The notes under the pieces: model-generated | Database searches by the model: none | What the model saw: only the letters and a program-made list of their open reading frames with translations | Told to the model about the DNA's origin: nothing | Made by a program: the position numbers and the translations under genes | Part shown: positions 44,092 to 52,888 of the stretch, one piece after another | Layout: each line of letters starts with the position of its first letter | How positions within the stretch are numbered: the first letter of the stretch is position 1 | DNA from: Marinobacterium marinum | GTDB lineage: Bacteria; Pseudomonadota; Gammaproteobacteria; Pseudomonadales; Balneatricaceae | Direction: 5' to 3' | NCBI RefSeq assembly: GCF_013868415.1 | Contig: NZ_JACEMT010000052.1 | Coordinates: 62,001-126,000, forward strand | DNA: 64,000 bases

Positions 44092-44793
44092 ATGAAACTG
44101 CATCAACATTTACCACTGCTGGCCCTGTTGACGCCAGCACTGGCACTGGCCGGCATGAATGACGATCCGATACTCACCAAACTCGACGTCAAGCAGCTGG
44201 AGGGCGCCTACCGCGACGGCGATGCCCGGCTGGTCTGGAACGCCGAGGGCTGGCTGGGTACCGATCTGCACAAACTGGTTCTGACCAGTGAGGGTTCACG
44301 CCTGGCTGGCCGCAGCGAAGATCAGGAGTTGCGTCTGTTCTATCGTCGCGCGATTGCTCCCTACTGGGACCTGGAGCTGGGCTGGCATCATGAACCCCTG
44401 GCAGAAAAGCGGGATGACCGTGCTCTGCTGGGCCTCAGTGGCACGGCTCCCTGGTTTATCGAAACCGACCTGAACCTGCTTGCAGGCCCCGGCAGTGACC
44501 TCAGCGCCGAATTGAGCCTGGAGCGAGAAATACGCCTGACTCGACAGTGGGTACTCAGTCCCGAGATTGGCTTGACCGCGCACAATTTCACCAACCAAGA
44601 CGAACACCAGGGCAGCGGCCTGGCCGATCTGGATCTGGAATTGCGCCTGGCCTGGGAAGTGCGCCCCGACCTTGCTCCCTATGTGGGCGTGAGCTGGGAG
44701 CGCAAACTGGGGGATTCTGCCGATATGGCTCGTGCCAGCGGGCACGACGTGGAAAGAACCTACTGGCGTATGGGCGTCAGCTTCTGGTTTTAA
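44092..44793 (+). CDS. copB: Copper-resistance outer-membrane protein CopB
   Basis: A 233-residue outer-membrane beta-barrel protein with a signal peptide (LLALLTPALALAG). CopB signatures are LRLFYRRAIAPYWDLELGWHHE, FIETDLNLLAGPGSDLSAEL and the terminal MGVSFWF. It lacks the long Met/His-rich N-terminus found in Pseudomonas CopB, so it is on the short side. The start ATG at 44092 follows AGGAGACAAGGG directly after the copA stop, which makes an operon. Confidence 0.92.
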   Translation: MKLHQHLPLLALLTPALALAGMNDDPILTKLDVKQLEGAYRDGDARLVWNAEGWLGTDLHKLVLTSEGSRLAGRSEDQELRLFYRRAIAPYWDLELGWHHEPLAEKRDDRALLGLSGTAPWFIETDLNLLAGPGSDLSAELSLEREIRLTRQWVLSPEIGLTAHNFTNQDEHQGSGLADLDLELRLAWEVRPDLAPYVGVSWERKLGDSADMARASGHDVERTYWRMGVSFWF

Positions 44794-44855
44794 CCCCGTA
44801 CTCACCTGAAGCATACCTCGGGGCAATCAGCGCCCCGGGGATCAAAAGAGATAAC

Positions 44856-44990
44856 ATGCGCACAACAATAAAAACCGCCCTGATCACAACCAGCCTGCTG
44901 ATGCTGTCAATGGCGGCCAGCACAGCAAGCAAAGCCACACATCACTGCGCAAGGGTTGCGATTGAAAAATCGCACGCTATCAGGCCGTAA
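44856..44990 (+). CDS. Tiny signal-peptide-bearing ORF after copB
   Basis: A 44-codon frame with a good signal peptide (TIKTALITTSLLMLSMAASTASKA) and only 18 residues after it (including HHC). AAAAGAG lies 5 bases before the ATG, and it follows copB in the same direction. It may be a real small exported peptide or the remnant of a longer periplasmic copper protein whose body has been lost. Its end overlaps the end of the convergent EAL gene. Confidence 0.4.
   Translation: MRTTIKTALITTSLLMLSMAASTASKATHHCARVAIEKSHAIRP
44957..44974. terminator. Hairpin between copper set and EAL gene
   Basis: TGCGATT-gaaa-AATCGCA is a 7-bp perfect stem just after the EAL stop (minus strand). U tract is weak. 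Confidence 0.4.
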
Positions 44991-45780
44991 AGCCAAACGG
45001 CGGGCCTTTTTGAGCAACCGCCAGCGGACTGGCATCCAACCGGTCTCCCGCCCCCGGACCCGGTTGCCAGATTTCCACAAACCGATCACGGAACAGAAAT
45101 CCCTGCACCGCATCGACCCCCAGCATACGGGCACGTTCGAGTTGTTCCTCGGTCTCCACCCCTTCCAGAATCACAAGTTTTCCGCTGCTTCGGGCAAAAC
45201 CGATCAGGGCGGCAAAAAGCGCTTCCGCATCAGGCCCGGTCAGGCGGCACAGCCAGTCCCGTGCCAACTTGACGTAGTCGACACTGGCCAGCAGGTCAAA
45301 CGAGACCAGACTGTCCAGCGCGCCTACATCATCCAGTGCCAGCGGGATACCCGCCGCCCCGAACGCCCGCAGCATGGCAATGCTGACCTGAGCATCGGAC
45401 ACCGAGCTGTTCTCAATGATCTCTACCACTGCTCCCGGTCGATGCTGCAACAAATCAACCATCGGGTGCCCCGCCTCGTGCAGAAATACCTCAAAAGCGT
45501 CTTGATCGATATTAAGAAACAGCCTCGGACTTTCGGGAGCCGACTGCAACTGCAGCTGTTTGACCCTGTATTCCATTTGAAACAGGCTCAGCGGGCTGGC
45601 ATGCAGGGCACGAAACACCCGGTCGGGCCCCAGGCGCTGCCCGGATGCCAGACGGAATCTGGCCAACGCCTCATGGCCCAACAGGCGACCGTCCATCGTT
45701 GCAATAATCGGCTGATATTCCACACCCAGCCCTTTGCCGCTTAGCAGATCCAGCAGCACTGCAGGGGATATTTCACGCAT
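44980..45780 (-). CDS. EAL-domain cyclic-di-GMP phosphodiesterase
   Basis: A 266-residue protein consisting almost entirely of an EAL domain, with no transmembrane or GGDEF part. The catalytic and metal residues look complete: HEALARFR (EAL), LNIDQD (Asn), EIIENSSV (Glu), LALDDVGA (DD), YVKLARD (Lys), EGVETEEQ (Glu) and QGFLF (Gln). Active hydrolysis of c-di-GMP is therefore likely. It starts 42 bp after the flavodoxin gene, so it may share the iron-regulated transcript. Confidence 0.9.
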   Translation of the reverse strand: MREISPAVLLDLLSGKGLGVEYQPIIATMDGRLLGHEALARFRLASGQRLGPDRVFRALHASPLSLFQMEYRVKQLQLQSAPESPRLFLNIDQDAFEVFLHEAGHPMVDLLQHRPGAVVEIIENSSVSDAQVSIAMLRAFGAAGIPLALDDVGALDSLVSFDLLASVDYVKLARDWLCRLTGPDAEALFAALIGFARSSGKLVILEGVETEEQLERARMLGVDAVQGFLFRDRFVEIWQPGPGAGDRLDASPLAVAQKGPPFGFTA

Positions 45781-45822
45781 GGGGCTTACCTGCTTCGCCC
45801 CTGTCCGGGCGATACAACACTG

Positions 45823-46431
45823 TCAGCCCTGTTCCGGCAATAATTGCCTGAACCAGACATCAATCATTCTGGGGTCGGCCTGGCTGACCTGCACCGGTGC
45901 GAACAGCGGCCTGGCGCCCGCCGCCTGCATTCGCTGCGTCACCTCCAGTCCAAACGCACAAAAACGGGGATAGCCGCGATCACCCAGCGCCAGTACGGCA
46001 AAATCCAGGCCGGCATAACACGCCGATACCCTCTCGTCATCCCAGCCGATGCCAGTCTTGGGAGCATCGCCATCACCGGTCGTGCTGACCACCAGCAATA
46101 ATGCCCTGTCCGGCGGCTCCACTGTTGCCAAGGCATTGAGCGCCAGGGTATCGGCACGATAGCCCGCCTTGCGCAGGCGTTTTCGCGTTTCCTGTGCCAG
46201 CTGCCTTGCCGTACCGGTTTCCGTCGCGTAGGCAATCCAGTAATCCCGACCGCCCTCAGCCGAAGCCCGTCCCGCCTGCACACGCCTGAGCGCCGACATC
46301 AATACCAGTGCATAGGCCACCAGTGCACCGCTGGCCAGCCAACGCCGTTCCAGCGTCAGGCTGTCCAGCTGCCAGACCGATAACACTGCCAAGGCCGTCA
46401 GCAGGCCAAGGTTTTTCAACCCCGGCTTCAA
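45823..46431 (-). CDS. Membrane-anchored flavodoxin-domain protein
   Basis: A 202-residue protein with two hydrophobic segments in the first 50 residues, then a flavodoxin-like domain (about 62-202). The FMN phosphate loop is YATETGTARQLAQ, and STTGDGDAP and LALGDRGYPRFCAFG are the later flavin-contact loops, like those of CysJ and other diflavin reductases, but the FAD/NADPH domain is missing. It overlaps the DUF4198 gene by 4 bases. In this operon it may pass electrons across or to the membrane PepSY protein for iron reduction; that is inference. Confidence 0.82.
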   Translation of the reverse strand: MKPGLKNLGLLTALAVLSVWQLDSLTLERRWLASGALVAYALVLMSALRRVQAGRASAEGGRDYWIAYATETGTARQLAQETRKRLRKAGYRADTLALNALATVEPPDRALLLVVSTTGDGDAPKTGIGWDDERVSACYAGLDFAVLALGDRGYPRFCAFGLEVTQRMQAAGARPLFAPVQVSQADPRMIDVWFRQLLPEQG

Positions 46432-47237
46432 AGCGGCAGCACTTCCAGTGTCGCACTGTAGCTCAGGCGGCGCGGAGCCCCTTCTATTTTCTGGCTGGGC
46501 TGCTCCAGCTCGGCTTCCACCCAGTACATGCCCGGTTCTGTAAAGGTAACCTCAACAGCACCTTCGGCATCAGTCGTCAATTCAATCTCACCAACCTGGT
46601 CACGATAACGGATGCCATCGCGAATCAGCACCAGTGGCAGGCCTTGCGCCGGCTGGCCATCCACCAGAAACTTGAAGTGGACCGGCTCACCGGTCACCAG
46701 GTCATTCGGGTGTGTCACCGGTACCAGTTCGATTCCCTGCCCGCTCGGCTTAAAGGTTTCATCCGTGGGTGCTCCTTTCGTCACGAAGACCTGCATGCGA
46801 CTGTCGATTTCGCTGACTTTTACATCGGAAGCCTGAGACGGAATTTCGCTGACCTTGTCGACCGGGCCCGACCAGCGCTTGGACTCACCCTCCAGCGTGT
46901 AGCGTGCAAATGCACCCTGACGGTGTATCTGCAGCGTATAGGTACCCTCTTCCTTTAACTCGACATCAAACACGGAACGATAACGCCCTTCCGCCATATT
47001 TTGTGTTTCAACAGCAGCACCGGTCGGTGACAGCACCTCCAGTTGTTTCAGGCGCAGCGGAAAATGTTCGAAATAGAACAAGCTGTTGGATACGGCACCA
47101 TCAACAGTAACCCAGGTATTCTCGCCTGACAGGACCGTAGCCGACGGCAACATCCAAGCGCGATGAGCCTGCGCCGTCATCGCGGTTCCCATTCCCAGCG
47201 CCAACAGGGCACAAGCACTCAAGCGTTTGATATTCAT
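46428..47237 (-). CDS. DUF4198 periplasmic protein
   Basis: A 269-residue exported protein (signal peptide ends at TAMTAQAH). HRAWMLPSATVLSGENTWVTVD matches the start of DUF4198 proteins, which have a beta-sandwich related to the metal-uptake NikM/CbiK-like carbohydrate/metal proteins. A C-terminal domain (about 180-265) has the GEPVHFKFLVDGQPAQGLPLV style of a carboxypeptidase-like repeat. AAGGA precedes the ATG. It is co-transcribed with DUF2271 and the flavodoxin gene. A role in periplasmic metal handling is likely. Confidence 0.82.
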   Translation of the reverse strand: MNIKRLSACALLALGMGTAMTAQAHRAWMLPSATVLSGENTWVTVDGAVSNSLFYFEHFPLRLKQLEVLSPTGAAVETQNMAEGRYRSVFDVELKEEGTYTLQIHRQGAFARYTLEGESKRWSGPVDKVSEIPSQASDVKVSEIDSRMQVFVTKGAPTDETFKPSGQGIELVPVTHPNDLVTGEPVHFKFLVDGQPAQGLPLVLIRDGIRYRDQVGEIELTTDAEGAVEVTFTEPGMYWVEAELEQPSQKIEGAPRRLSYSATLEVLPL

Positions 47238-47266
47238 AGTAATTCCTTAAAATATAGGATTAAAAT

Positions 47267-47785
47267 TCAGGGCGTCAATGCCAGTGCGACACGTCCCAGT
47301 TCATGTTTGCCCTGCGCCTGTTGCTGCTGCACAGTAGTAATCGGCCATTGGAACGGCAATCGAATCAGCTCACGGCCGCCGACTTCACGCACCGCCTCGA
47401 CCACCAGTCGATACTGTCCAGCCGGCAGCTGGGCCAGCTGCGGCGCGTCTGCCGCCAGACTCACTGCGTGCGTGCCCACCGGACGTGTGGCCCCCGACAG
47501 ACCATCAACCGGAAATTCAAGCTGACGGCCACTGCGACGCCACCATTGCCGCAGGTCCTTGAGCCATTTGGTGCCTTCGTTATCAGCCAGCTCCAGGTCA
47601 TACCAGAGTGCCAGGTCCTGCTGATGGCGTCCCTTGTCCGTTTCGATCCAGATTGCGACGTAAGGGCGGTGGTACTCCGCAACCTGCAGCGCGGGAATTT
47701 CAACCTGAACCCTGAACTCGTCAGCGACCACCTGGCCCGTTGACGCCGACAGCAGCAGTGCTGCCGTTATCGGTTTCCATTGCAT
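47267..47785 (-). CDS. DUF2271 periplasmic protein
   Basis: A 172-residue protein with a signal peptide (ALLLSASTGQVVADEF). RPYVAIWIETDKGRHQQDLALWYD and WLKDLRQWWRR followed by GLSGATRPVGTH are typical of DUF2271. The ATG at 47785 follows AAGGAG. The family is repeatedly found with PepSY and DUF4198 genes next to TonB receptors; function unknown. Confidence 0.85.
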   Translation of the reverse strand: MQWKPITAALLLSASTGQVVADEFRVQVEIPALQVAEYHRPYVAIWIETDKGRHQQDLALWYDLELADNEGTKWLKDLRQWWRRSGRQLEFPVDGLSGATRPVGTHAVSLAADAPQLAQLPAGQYRLVVEAVREVGGRELIRLPFQWPITTVQQQQAQGKHELGRVALALTP

Positions 47786-47795
47786 ATACAACTCC

Positions 47796-48464
47796 TTAAT
47801 GCACCAGCAAAACGGCCAGCAGCACCGGGACCAGCACTCCAAGACCCGTAACCGGCCAGACCGCTGCACGCTCACGTGCATGCAGCCACAGCACGGCCAG
47901 CCCGGTCAGGCTGAACACCACGCATACCAGCGCAAAAAAATCGATAAACAAACTCCAGGCCTGTCCGGCATTGCGCCCCTTGTGCAGATCGTTCAAGTAC
48001 GCAATCCAGCCACGGTCCGTGGATTCATAGAGCAACTCGGCAGTTTCAAGATCGATGCTGAGCCAGGCATCACCACCGGGGCGAGGCAGGGAAAGATAGA
48101 CCTCGTATTCGGACCATTCCGGCTGTCCGGCCGGCAATTTCACACCCTGCTGATTCAGCAACCAGTCACCGACCGACAACGGCAATTCGGCGGCGTCCCT
48201 CTGTGCCTGTAACAGGGGCTCCATCAACGCTTCCGGCAGAGTTTCCTGCACGGTTGTCACCCGAGCTTCAGCCGCAATTTGTCCCGCATGATTCAACGTG
48301 ATTCCGGTCACAGCAAACAGGAGCATGCCAAACAGGGCAAACGCCGAGCTGATCCAGTGCCAGGTCAACAATCGACGCATCCAGACAGCCCTGAGCCGGA
48401 CAGACGTCGTCGGCACTTCTGTCGTCTCCTCCAGAGGAGCCGCTTGTGAGGGTATATCTCGCAT
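47796..48464 (-). CDS. PepSY-associated membrane protein
   Basis: A protein of 222 residues with N- and C-terminal membrane segments (WISSAFALFGMLLFAVTGI and FIDFFALVCVVFSLTGLAVLWL) flanking a periplasmic PepSY-like region. DLHKGRNAG before the last helix pair is the family mark of PiuB-type putative heme/iron reductase subunits. The start at 48464 is a best guess; MRRLLTWHW further in is another. It is the first gene after a Fur-like site and begins the operon. Confidence 0.8.
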   Translation of the reverse strand: MRDIPSQAAPLEETTEVPTTSVRLRAVWMRRLLTWHWISSAFALFGMLLFAVTGITLNHAGQIAAEARVTTVQETLPEALMEPLLQAQRDAAELPLSVGDWLLNQQGVKLPAGQPEWSEYEVYLSLPRPGGDAWLSIDLETAELLYESTDRGWIAYLNDLHKGRNAGQAWSLFIDFFALVCVVFSLTGLAVLWLHARERAAVWPVTGLGVLVPVLLAVLLVH

Positions 48465-48528
48465 CAATCCCGGTCCCGAACATGTAAAGCGCGAAGGATA
48501 GAACAATTCTCACTAACATTCAATGAAT

Positions 48529-48547
48529 GATAATGATTCGCATAATG
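48529..48547. promoter_or_regulatory. Fur-box-like site before the PepSY operon
   Basis: GATAATGATTCGCATAATG matches the 19-base Fur consensus at 14 positions by hand count and lies 65 bases before the first gene. Confidence 0.68.
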
Positions 48548-48634
48548 TATCGATTGATTGCCAATCACGCCGTTTGTTCGATCAGGGAGCATCAGGAAAA
48601 GAAGAAAGACCGCCGCTTCGGGCAGAAAACAGGA

Positions 48635-48652
48635 GGCCGGGAACCCCCGGCC
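48635..48652 (-). terminator. Hairpin after the NSS transporter gene
   Basis: GGCCGGG-aacc-CCCGGCC is a perfect 7-bp stem 8 bases after the stop on the minus strand, followed on that strand by TCCTGTTTTC. A weak U tract makes it a probable terminator. Confidence 0.55.
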
Positions 48653-48659
48653 CCATGCA

Positions 48660-50039
48660 TTACAGGCTGATCAGACCGATCGCCTGCAGGAAGATAAGCA
48701 TGATGATGGCCGGTACCAAAAAACGGATTAAGCCCAGCCAAAGGCGATACCCTGCACTGTCGCCGCCCAGTTCGAGCGCGGTAACCTCAGGCTTCATGAC
48801 CCAGGCCGTGAACAGCGCCATCAACAGGCCACCCAACGGCAACATCCAGCCAGAAATCAGATAGTCCAGTGCTTCAAAGAAGGTTTTGCCGGCCAGCGTC
48901 CAGTCAGCGCCGATATTGAACGAAAAAACCGTTCCCAGGCTCAACACCCAGATACCGCTACCGCCCAATACACTGGCCTTGAAACGGGACATTCCCCGCT
49001 TTTCGGTCAACCAGGCAATGGCCGGTTCAATCAACGAGAAGGCCGATGTCAGCGCCGCCACTGACAGCATCAGGAAGAACAGGGTGCCAAATACGGTACC
49101 CATCGGCATCTGCCCAAACGCGATCGGCAATGTCACGAAGATCAGCCCGGGGCCATTCCCCGGCTCCAGCCCATAGGCGAACACAATGGGAAAAATGGCC
49201 AGCCCCGCCAGCAGCGCCGCCGCCGTATCCAATACGGCGACCAGAATGGAGGTGCGGGCAATGGAGACCTGCGGCGACAGATAGGAGCCATAAATCATCA
49301 TCGCGCCACCACCAATACTGAGCGTGAAAAATGCATGGCCCAGCGCGATCAGCACACCAGAGGCACTGAGCTTGTCAAAGTCAGGCCGGAACATGAATTC
49401 AACCGCCGCTCCGAAATGACCAATGCTGCCGGCATACACGGCCAGTATCAGCAAAAACAGAAACAGCAACGGCATCAACCAGTTGGCCGCCTTTTCCAGC
49501 CCCTGGCGCACACCACGCCCGACAATGCCCAATGTCAGCACCAATACCAGCGTACTCCAGCCAATCAACGCCAGAGGCTGCTGCAGATGCTGTTCAAACA
49601 TTTGGCCAATGCGGGGGGGTTCTACTCCGGTAAAAGCGCCGGTCGCCGTCAAGGGCATATACGCCAACGCCCACCCGGCCACCACCACATAGAAACTCAG
49701 CAACAGGAATCCCGTCATGACCCCCAGTCGACCGACGTTTTTCCAGGCCGGGCTGGCACCGGCTTCCCGTGCCAGTGTCGCCATGGAATTCACCGGATTC
49801 TGCTGCCCGCGACGGCCGATCAGCACCTCGGCCATGAGCATGGGTACCCCCAGCAGTGCAATACAGGCCAGATAGACCAGTATGAAGGCACCACCGCCGT
49901 TTTCACCGGCAACGTATGGGAACTTCCAGATATTGCCCAGGCCGACCGAAGCACCGGCAGCGGCCAAAATGAAAGAAAATCGGGTCGACCACTGCTGTTG
50001 TGGTAATCGACCCGAGCGCGCATAGGTTGAATTACTCAT
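48660..50039 (-). CDS. Sodium-dependent transporter of the NSS (SNF) family
   Basis: A 459-residue carrier with eleven or twelve membrane segments. The first helix carries the family signature AAAGASVGLGNIWKFPYVAGENGGGAF (quoted in parts: SVGLGNIWKFPY, GENGGGAF) where Na+ and substrate bind. Later LSIGGGAMMIYGSYL and ALTSAFSLIEPAIAWL match bacterial NSS members. The usual substrate class is amino acids or related amines. AGGTG precedes the ATG. Confidence 0.93.
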   Translation of the reverse strand: MSNSTYARSGRLPQQQWSTRFSFILAAAGASVGLGNIWKFPYVAGENGGGAFILVYLACIALLGVPMLMAEVLIGRRGQQNPVNSMATLAREAGASPAWKNVGRLGVMTGFLLLSFYVVVAGWALAYMPLTATGAFTGVEPPRIGQMFEQHLQQPLALIGWSTLVLVLTLGIVGRGVRQGLEKAANWLMPLLFLFLLILAVYAGSIGHFGAAVEFMFRPDFDKLSASGVLIALGHAFFTLSIGGGAMMIYGSYLSPQVSIARTSILVAVLDTAAALLAGLAIFPIVFAYGLEPGNGPGLIFVTLPIAFGQMPMGTVFGTLFFLMLSVAALTSAFSLIEPAIAWLTEKRGMSRFKASVLGGSGIWVLSLGTVFSFNIGADWTLAGKTFFEALDYLISGWMLPLGGLLMALFTAWVMKPEVTALELGGDSAGYRLWLGLIRFLVPAIIMLIFLQAIGLISL

Positions 50040-50098
50040 GTTCTACACCTGATTGGACACGAGCGTATCCTGCCATATTCAGCGCGGCTTTTCCCCTG

Positions 50099-51313
50099 TC
50101 AGCTGCTGCTGCCCCGTACCTGATCAAGGTAGTTCAGCCAGTTCTGCGCCTGAGCTCGCGTGGCATCATGTCGGCTCGCCTTGACGAAACTGGAGCGCGC
50201 CTGTTCATAATGGGAGCGATTGATATCGGCGATTCCCCCCAGCAGGTACAGTTCCGCAGCATCCGGCTTAAACGCCACAGCCTGATCAATACTGCGTTTC
50301 ATGGCGTCCCAGTGCCGCAACTGCATATCCAGGTACGCCAACTGGCGCCAGGTCGAGTAATCCGGCTTGCGCTGCGCTATCCGCTCCAGCGTGCCACGAC
50401 CGGCATCATACATTTTCGCCTGCAGCTGGGTTTGTGCCAGCAGGCGCTCATGCTTGAGTGTGCGCCTGACTTTTTTCGCCGCCATGGACTCCTGCAGCAG
50501 TTCGGCCGCACGCTGCGGTAGCCCCTGTTGCAGGAACAGCTGGGACAACCAGATATACTGCCGCTCCTGCTTGAACTTCCCGGCCAGCCAGGCAGCTCTG
50601 AGCGTCGACAGGGCATCCGCATGGCGGTCGCGAATCTGATACACGCTGGCCAACTGCTCCCAGTAGCTGGCCCGTTGTGGATAACGGTTCACCAACAATT
50701 CCAGCACGGCTGTCGCGCCTTTCCACTGTTTGAGTTCAAAATGGGCGGCCAGCTGCAACTTGTACCAGTCTTCAGGCGCCCGCCCTTTCATGCGAATGGC
50801 TGTTTTGACCGGCGCAATCACCTGCGCCCACTGCTCCAGCTGCGAATACCCCTGGGCCAGCATCAGGTAATCTTCGGCACGCACGCGTTCGGCTTTGGTT
50901 CCCTTTGCCCTCACCTGCCCTATCCAGGCCGACATGGAATTAACACCAGCGCGCCACTGCTCCTGCGACAGCTGCAACTGGGCAACCGTGTGCAATACAC
51001 GACGCTGATCCACCGCCGGCAGCGCATCCAGTGCATACGCTGCGGAGAAATGTTTCAATGCCGTTTTTTCCTGCTGACGCACCAGCGCCAGGTTGCCACG
51101 AAACTGCAGTACATAGGCCTTGGCCGGCGCACTCAACTCCTTGCCCGACAGAGCCTTCAGCACCTTATCGGCCTGTGGATAGTTTTCCTCGGCCATCGCT
51201 TTTTGCGCCGCATTAAGCTGCACCAACACACCCGGTGGCAGGGTCAGACTTTCAGCCCCGGCAGCGGTGCTCAACAACAACCATAAGGGCAGCCATCGTA
51301 TCATCCGTTTCAT
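50099..51313 (-). CDS. TPR protein of the TonB operon
   Basis: A 404-residue protein with a signal peptide (MIRWLPLWLLLSTAAGAES) followed by tetratricopeptide repeats over most of its length (for example NYPQADKVLKALSG, YEQARSSFVKASRHD). The ATG at 51313 has GGAG 8 bases before it and sits 5 bases after the tonB stop. In Vibrio TonB2-type operons a TPR gene takes this same last place. It may be a periplasmic scaffold for the system. Confidence 0.83.
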   Translation of the reverse strand: MKRMIRWLPLWLLLSTAAGAESLTLPPGVLVQLNAAQKAMAEENYPQADKVLKALSGKELSAPAKAYVLQFRGNLALVRQQEKTALKHFSAAYALDALPAVDQRRVLHTVAQLQLSQEQWRAGVNSMSAWIGQVRAKGTKAERVRAEDYLMLAQGYSQLEQWAQVIAPVKTAIRMKGRAPEDWYKLQLAAHFELKQWKGATAVLELLVNRYPQRASYWEQLASVYQIRDRHADALSTLRAAWLAGKFKQERQYIWLSQLFLQQGLPQRAAELLQESMAAKKVRRTLKHERLLAQTQLQAKMYDAGRGTLERIAQRKPDYSTWRQLAYLDMQLRHWDAMKRSIDQAVAFKPDAAELYLLGGIADINRSHYEQARSSFVKASRHDATRAQAQNWLNYLDQVRGSSS

Positions 51314-51318
51314 TCGCA

Positions 51319-51981
51319 CTACTCCAACTTGAACTCCAGGCGCTGACGAGTGCGGAAGGGAACAGCCACACCATTCTCCATCAGCGGATTGAAGCGCCAA
51401 CGCGTCAAGGCACGCTCCACCGTACGTTCAAATACCCCCTGCGGGGACGCTTCGACAATTTTGAACGAGTCCGGTACGACACGCCCCTTGGCATCAACCG
51501 TGAATTCTGCCACCACATACCCCTCAATCCGGCGCATTTGCGCACGGCGCGGATACTGAGGGTTCATCCTGGATACAGGGCTGGCATTGAGATTAACGGC
51601 AATCCCTTTTACCGCAGCCGGTGCCGGTGCAACCTCCGCCGACACCCCGGAAAGATCCACCGCCGCATTGACCTTGATACCCACCTCGACTCGCGGCGTC
51701 TGTATGTTCAACGGGGTTGAAGGCACATTAACTGCCACCGGCTGAGACATATCCGGCGGAGTAGGCGTGGGCGGCTGCTGCGGCATAATGTCCGGTGGCG
51801 GCAGGGATTCGCGTTCACGCACCTGTACCTCGGAATCCAGCTTCAGGCGATGCAGGTTAATCGCCGTGTACTCACTGGGTTCTGGCGCTGCGGCACGGCC
51901 GATGCCCGCCAGGTGTGCCATCAGCAGAAACAGCAGCACACTCACCAACAGCGATCCGGGCACAAAAAAGATGGCGCGCAT
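51319..51981 (-). CDS. tonB: TonB-family energy transducer
   Basis: A 220-residue TonB. It has an N-terminal anchor (LLVSVLLFLLMAHLAG), a Pro-rich but short periplasmic linker (PPTPTPPDM) and the C-terminal TonB domain (about 135-220) with NPQYPRRAQMRRIEGYVVAEF and LTRWRFNPLMENGVAV. It links the proton motive force from ExbB/ExbD to outer-membrane receptors. Its ATG overlaps the exbD stop by one base (TGATG). Confidence 0.92.
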   Translation of the reverse strand: MRAIFFVPGSLLVSVLLFLLMAHLAGIGRAAAPEPSEYTAINLHRLKLDSEVQVRERESLPPPDIMPQQPPTPTPPDMSQPVAVNVPSTPLNIQTPRVEVGIKVNAAVDLSGVSAEVAPAPAAVKGIAVNLNASPVSRMNPQYPRRAQMRRIEGYVVAEFTVDAKGRVVPDSFKIVEASPQGVFERTVERALTRWRFNPLMENGVAVPFRTRQRLEFKLE

Positions 51982-52394
51982 CAGCCCGCCCCCTCACGTG
52001 TTGCCACGGCCACCTGTTCAACGCCCGACAGTTTGACCTGATCCATGACTTCGACCAACAGTCCCGTCTTGGCATCCTTGTCAGCCTGAATCATGACCCC
52101 CAGATCCGGCTGCTCGACCTTGAGTCGCTCCAGCGTTGGACGAATCATGCGCACGTCTACAGGTTGTCGATCAAGCCATACCTCGTCGGTAGCGGTAATC
52201 GCCAACATCACTCCCTGACTCTCCTTCACCTCGGCGGTAGAGGAAATCGGGCGCTCTATTTCAACACCGGCTTCACGCACGAAGCTGGTGGATACAATGA
52301 AAAATATCAACATGATGAACACAATATCGAGCATCGGCGTCATGTCGATCTCGGCATCATTTTCCATCATGTCCAGGTTGAGTCTCTGCCTCAT
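51981..52394 (-). CDS. exbD: Biopolymer transport protein ExbD
   Basis: A 137-residue protein with one membrane helix. The essential aspartate is in DMTPMLDIVFIMLIFFIV (Asp about residue 23). The periplasmic domain ends GLLVEVMDQVKLSGVEQVAVAT, as in the family. The start ATG at 52394 overlaps the preceding exbB stop by 4 bases. Confidence 0.94.
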   Translation of the reverse strand: MRQRLNLDMMENDAEIDMTPMLDIVFIMLIFFIVSTSFVREAGVEIERPISSTAEVKESQGVMLAITATDEVWLDRQPVDVRMIRPTLERLKVEQPDLGVMIQADKDAKTGLLVEVMDQVKLSGVEQVAVATREGAG

Positions 52395-52888
52395 CCTCTG
52401 GCTCCTGTGATATCCAAGCGTGTTCTTTGCAACTGACTCCAGCGGGCCAGACGGTTCCATATCAACAGCCCGCTCACCGCCATCACCATTCCGGCCAGCG
52501 TCGGCAGCGTAGCGCGTGCCACACCCGCTGCCATCAGGCGCGGGTTGCCGGTGCCGTTCAGGGCCAGGGTGTCGAACAGGTGGATCATTCCGGTGACGGT
52601 ACCCAGCAGGCCAATCAGTGGGCAAAGCGCGATCAGTGTCCGAATCAACGGCAGCGCCGCCTGCAGATCCAACAATAGATCCGCACGATCCAGCCCCCGA
52701 CCACCGCCCGGCGGCAAGCCACGGTAACGACGTATGCGGCGCGGGAAATCGACCCAGCGAAACCAGAGACGCTCCAGCAACAGCGTCCACAGCACCAGAC
52801 TCACCAGCAGCAACGCCCAGAGCACGGGACCACCTGCGTTGAAGAACCCTGCCAGGGCCGCTTCGTACTGGGCCATATCAGGCAGCAT
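52391..52888 (-). CDS. exbB: ExbB/TolQ-type proton channel protein (short)
   Basis: A 165-residue MotA/TolQ/ExbB protein, with FFNAGGPVLWALLLVSLVLW as the first helix and PLIGLLGTVTGMIHLFDTLA as the conserved channel segment. The ATG at 52888 has AAGAGG 6 bases upstream and overlaps the ttpC stop by 11 bases. It is the second ExbB-like gene in the operon. Confidence 0.92.
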   Translation of the reverse strand: MLPDMAQYEAALAGFFNAGGPVLWALLLVSLVLWTLLLERLWFRWVDFPRRIRRYRGLPPGGGRGLDRADLLLDLQAALPLIRTLIALCPLIGLLGTVTGMIHLFDTLALNGTGNPRLMAAGVARATLPTLAGMVMAVSGLLIWNRLARWSQLQRTRLDITGARG

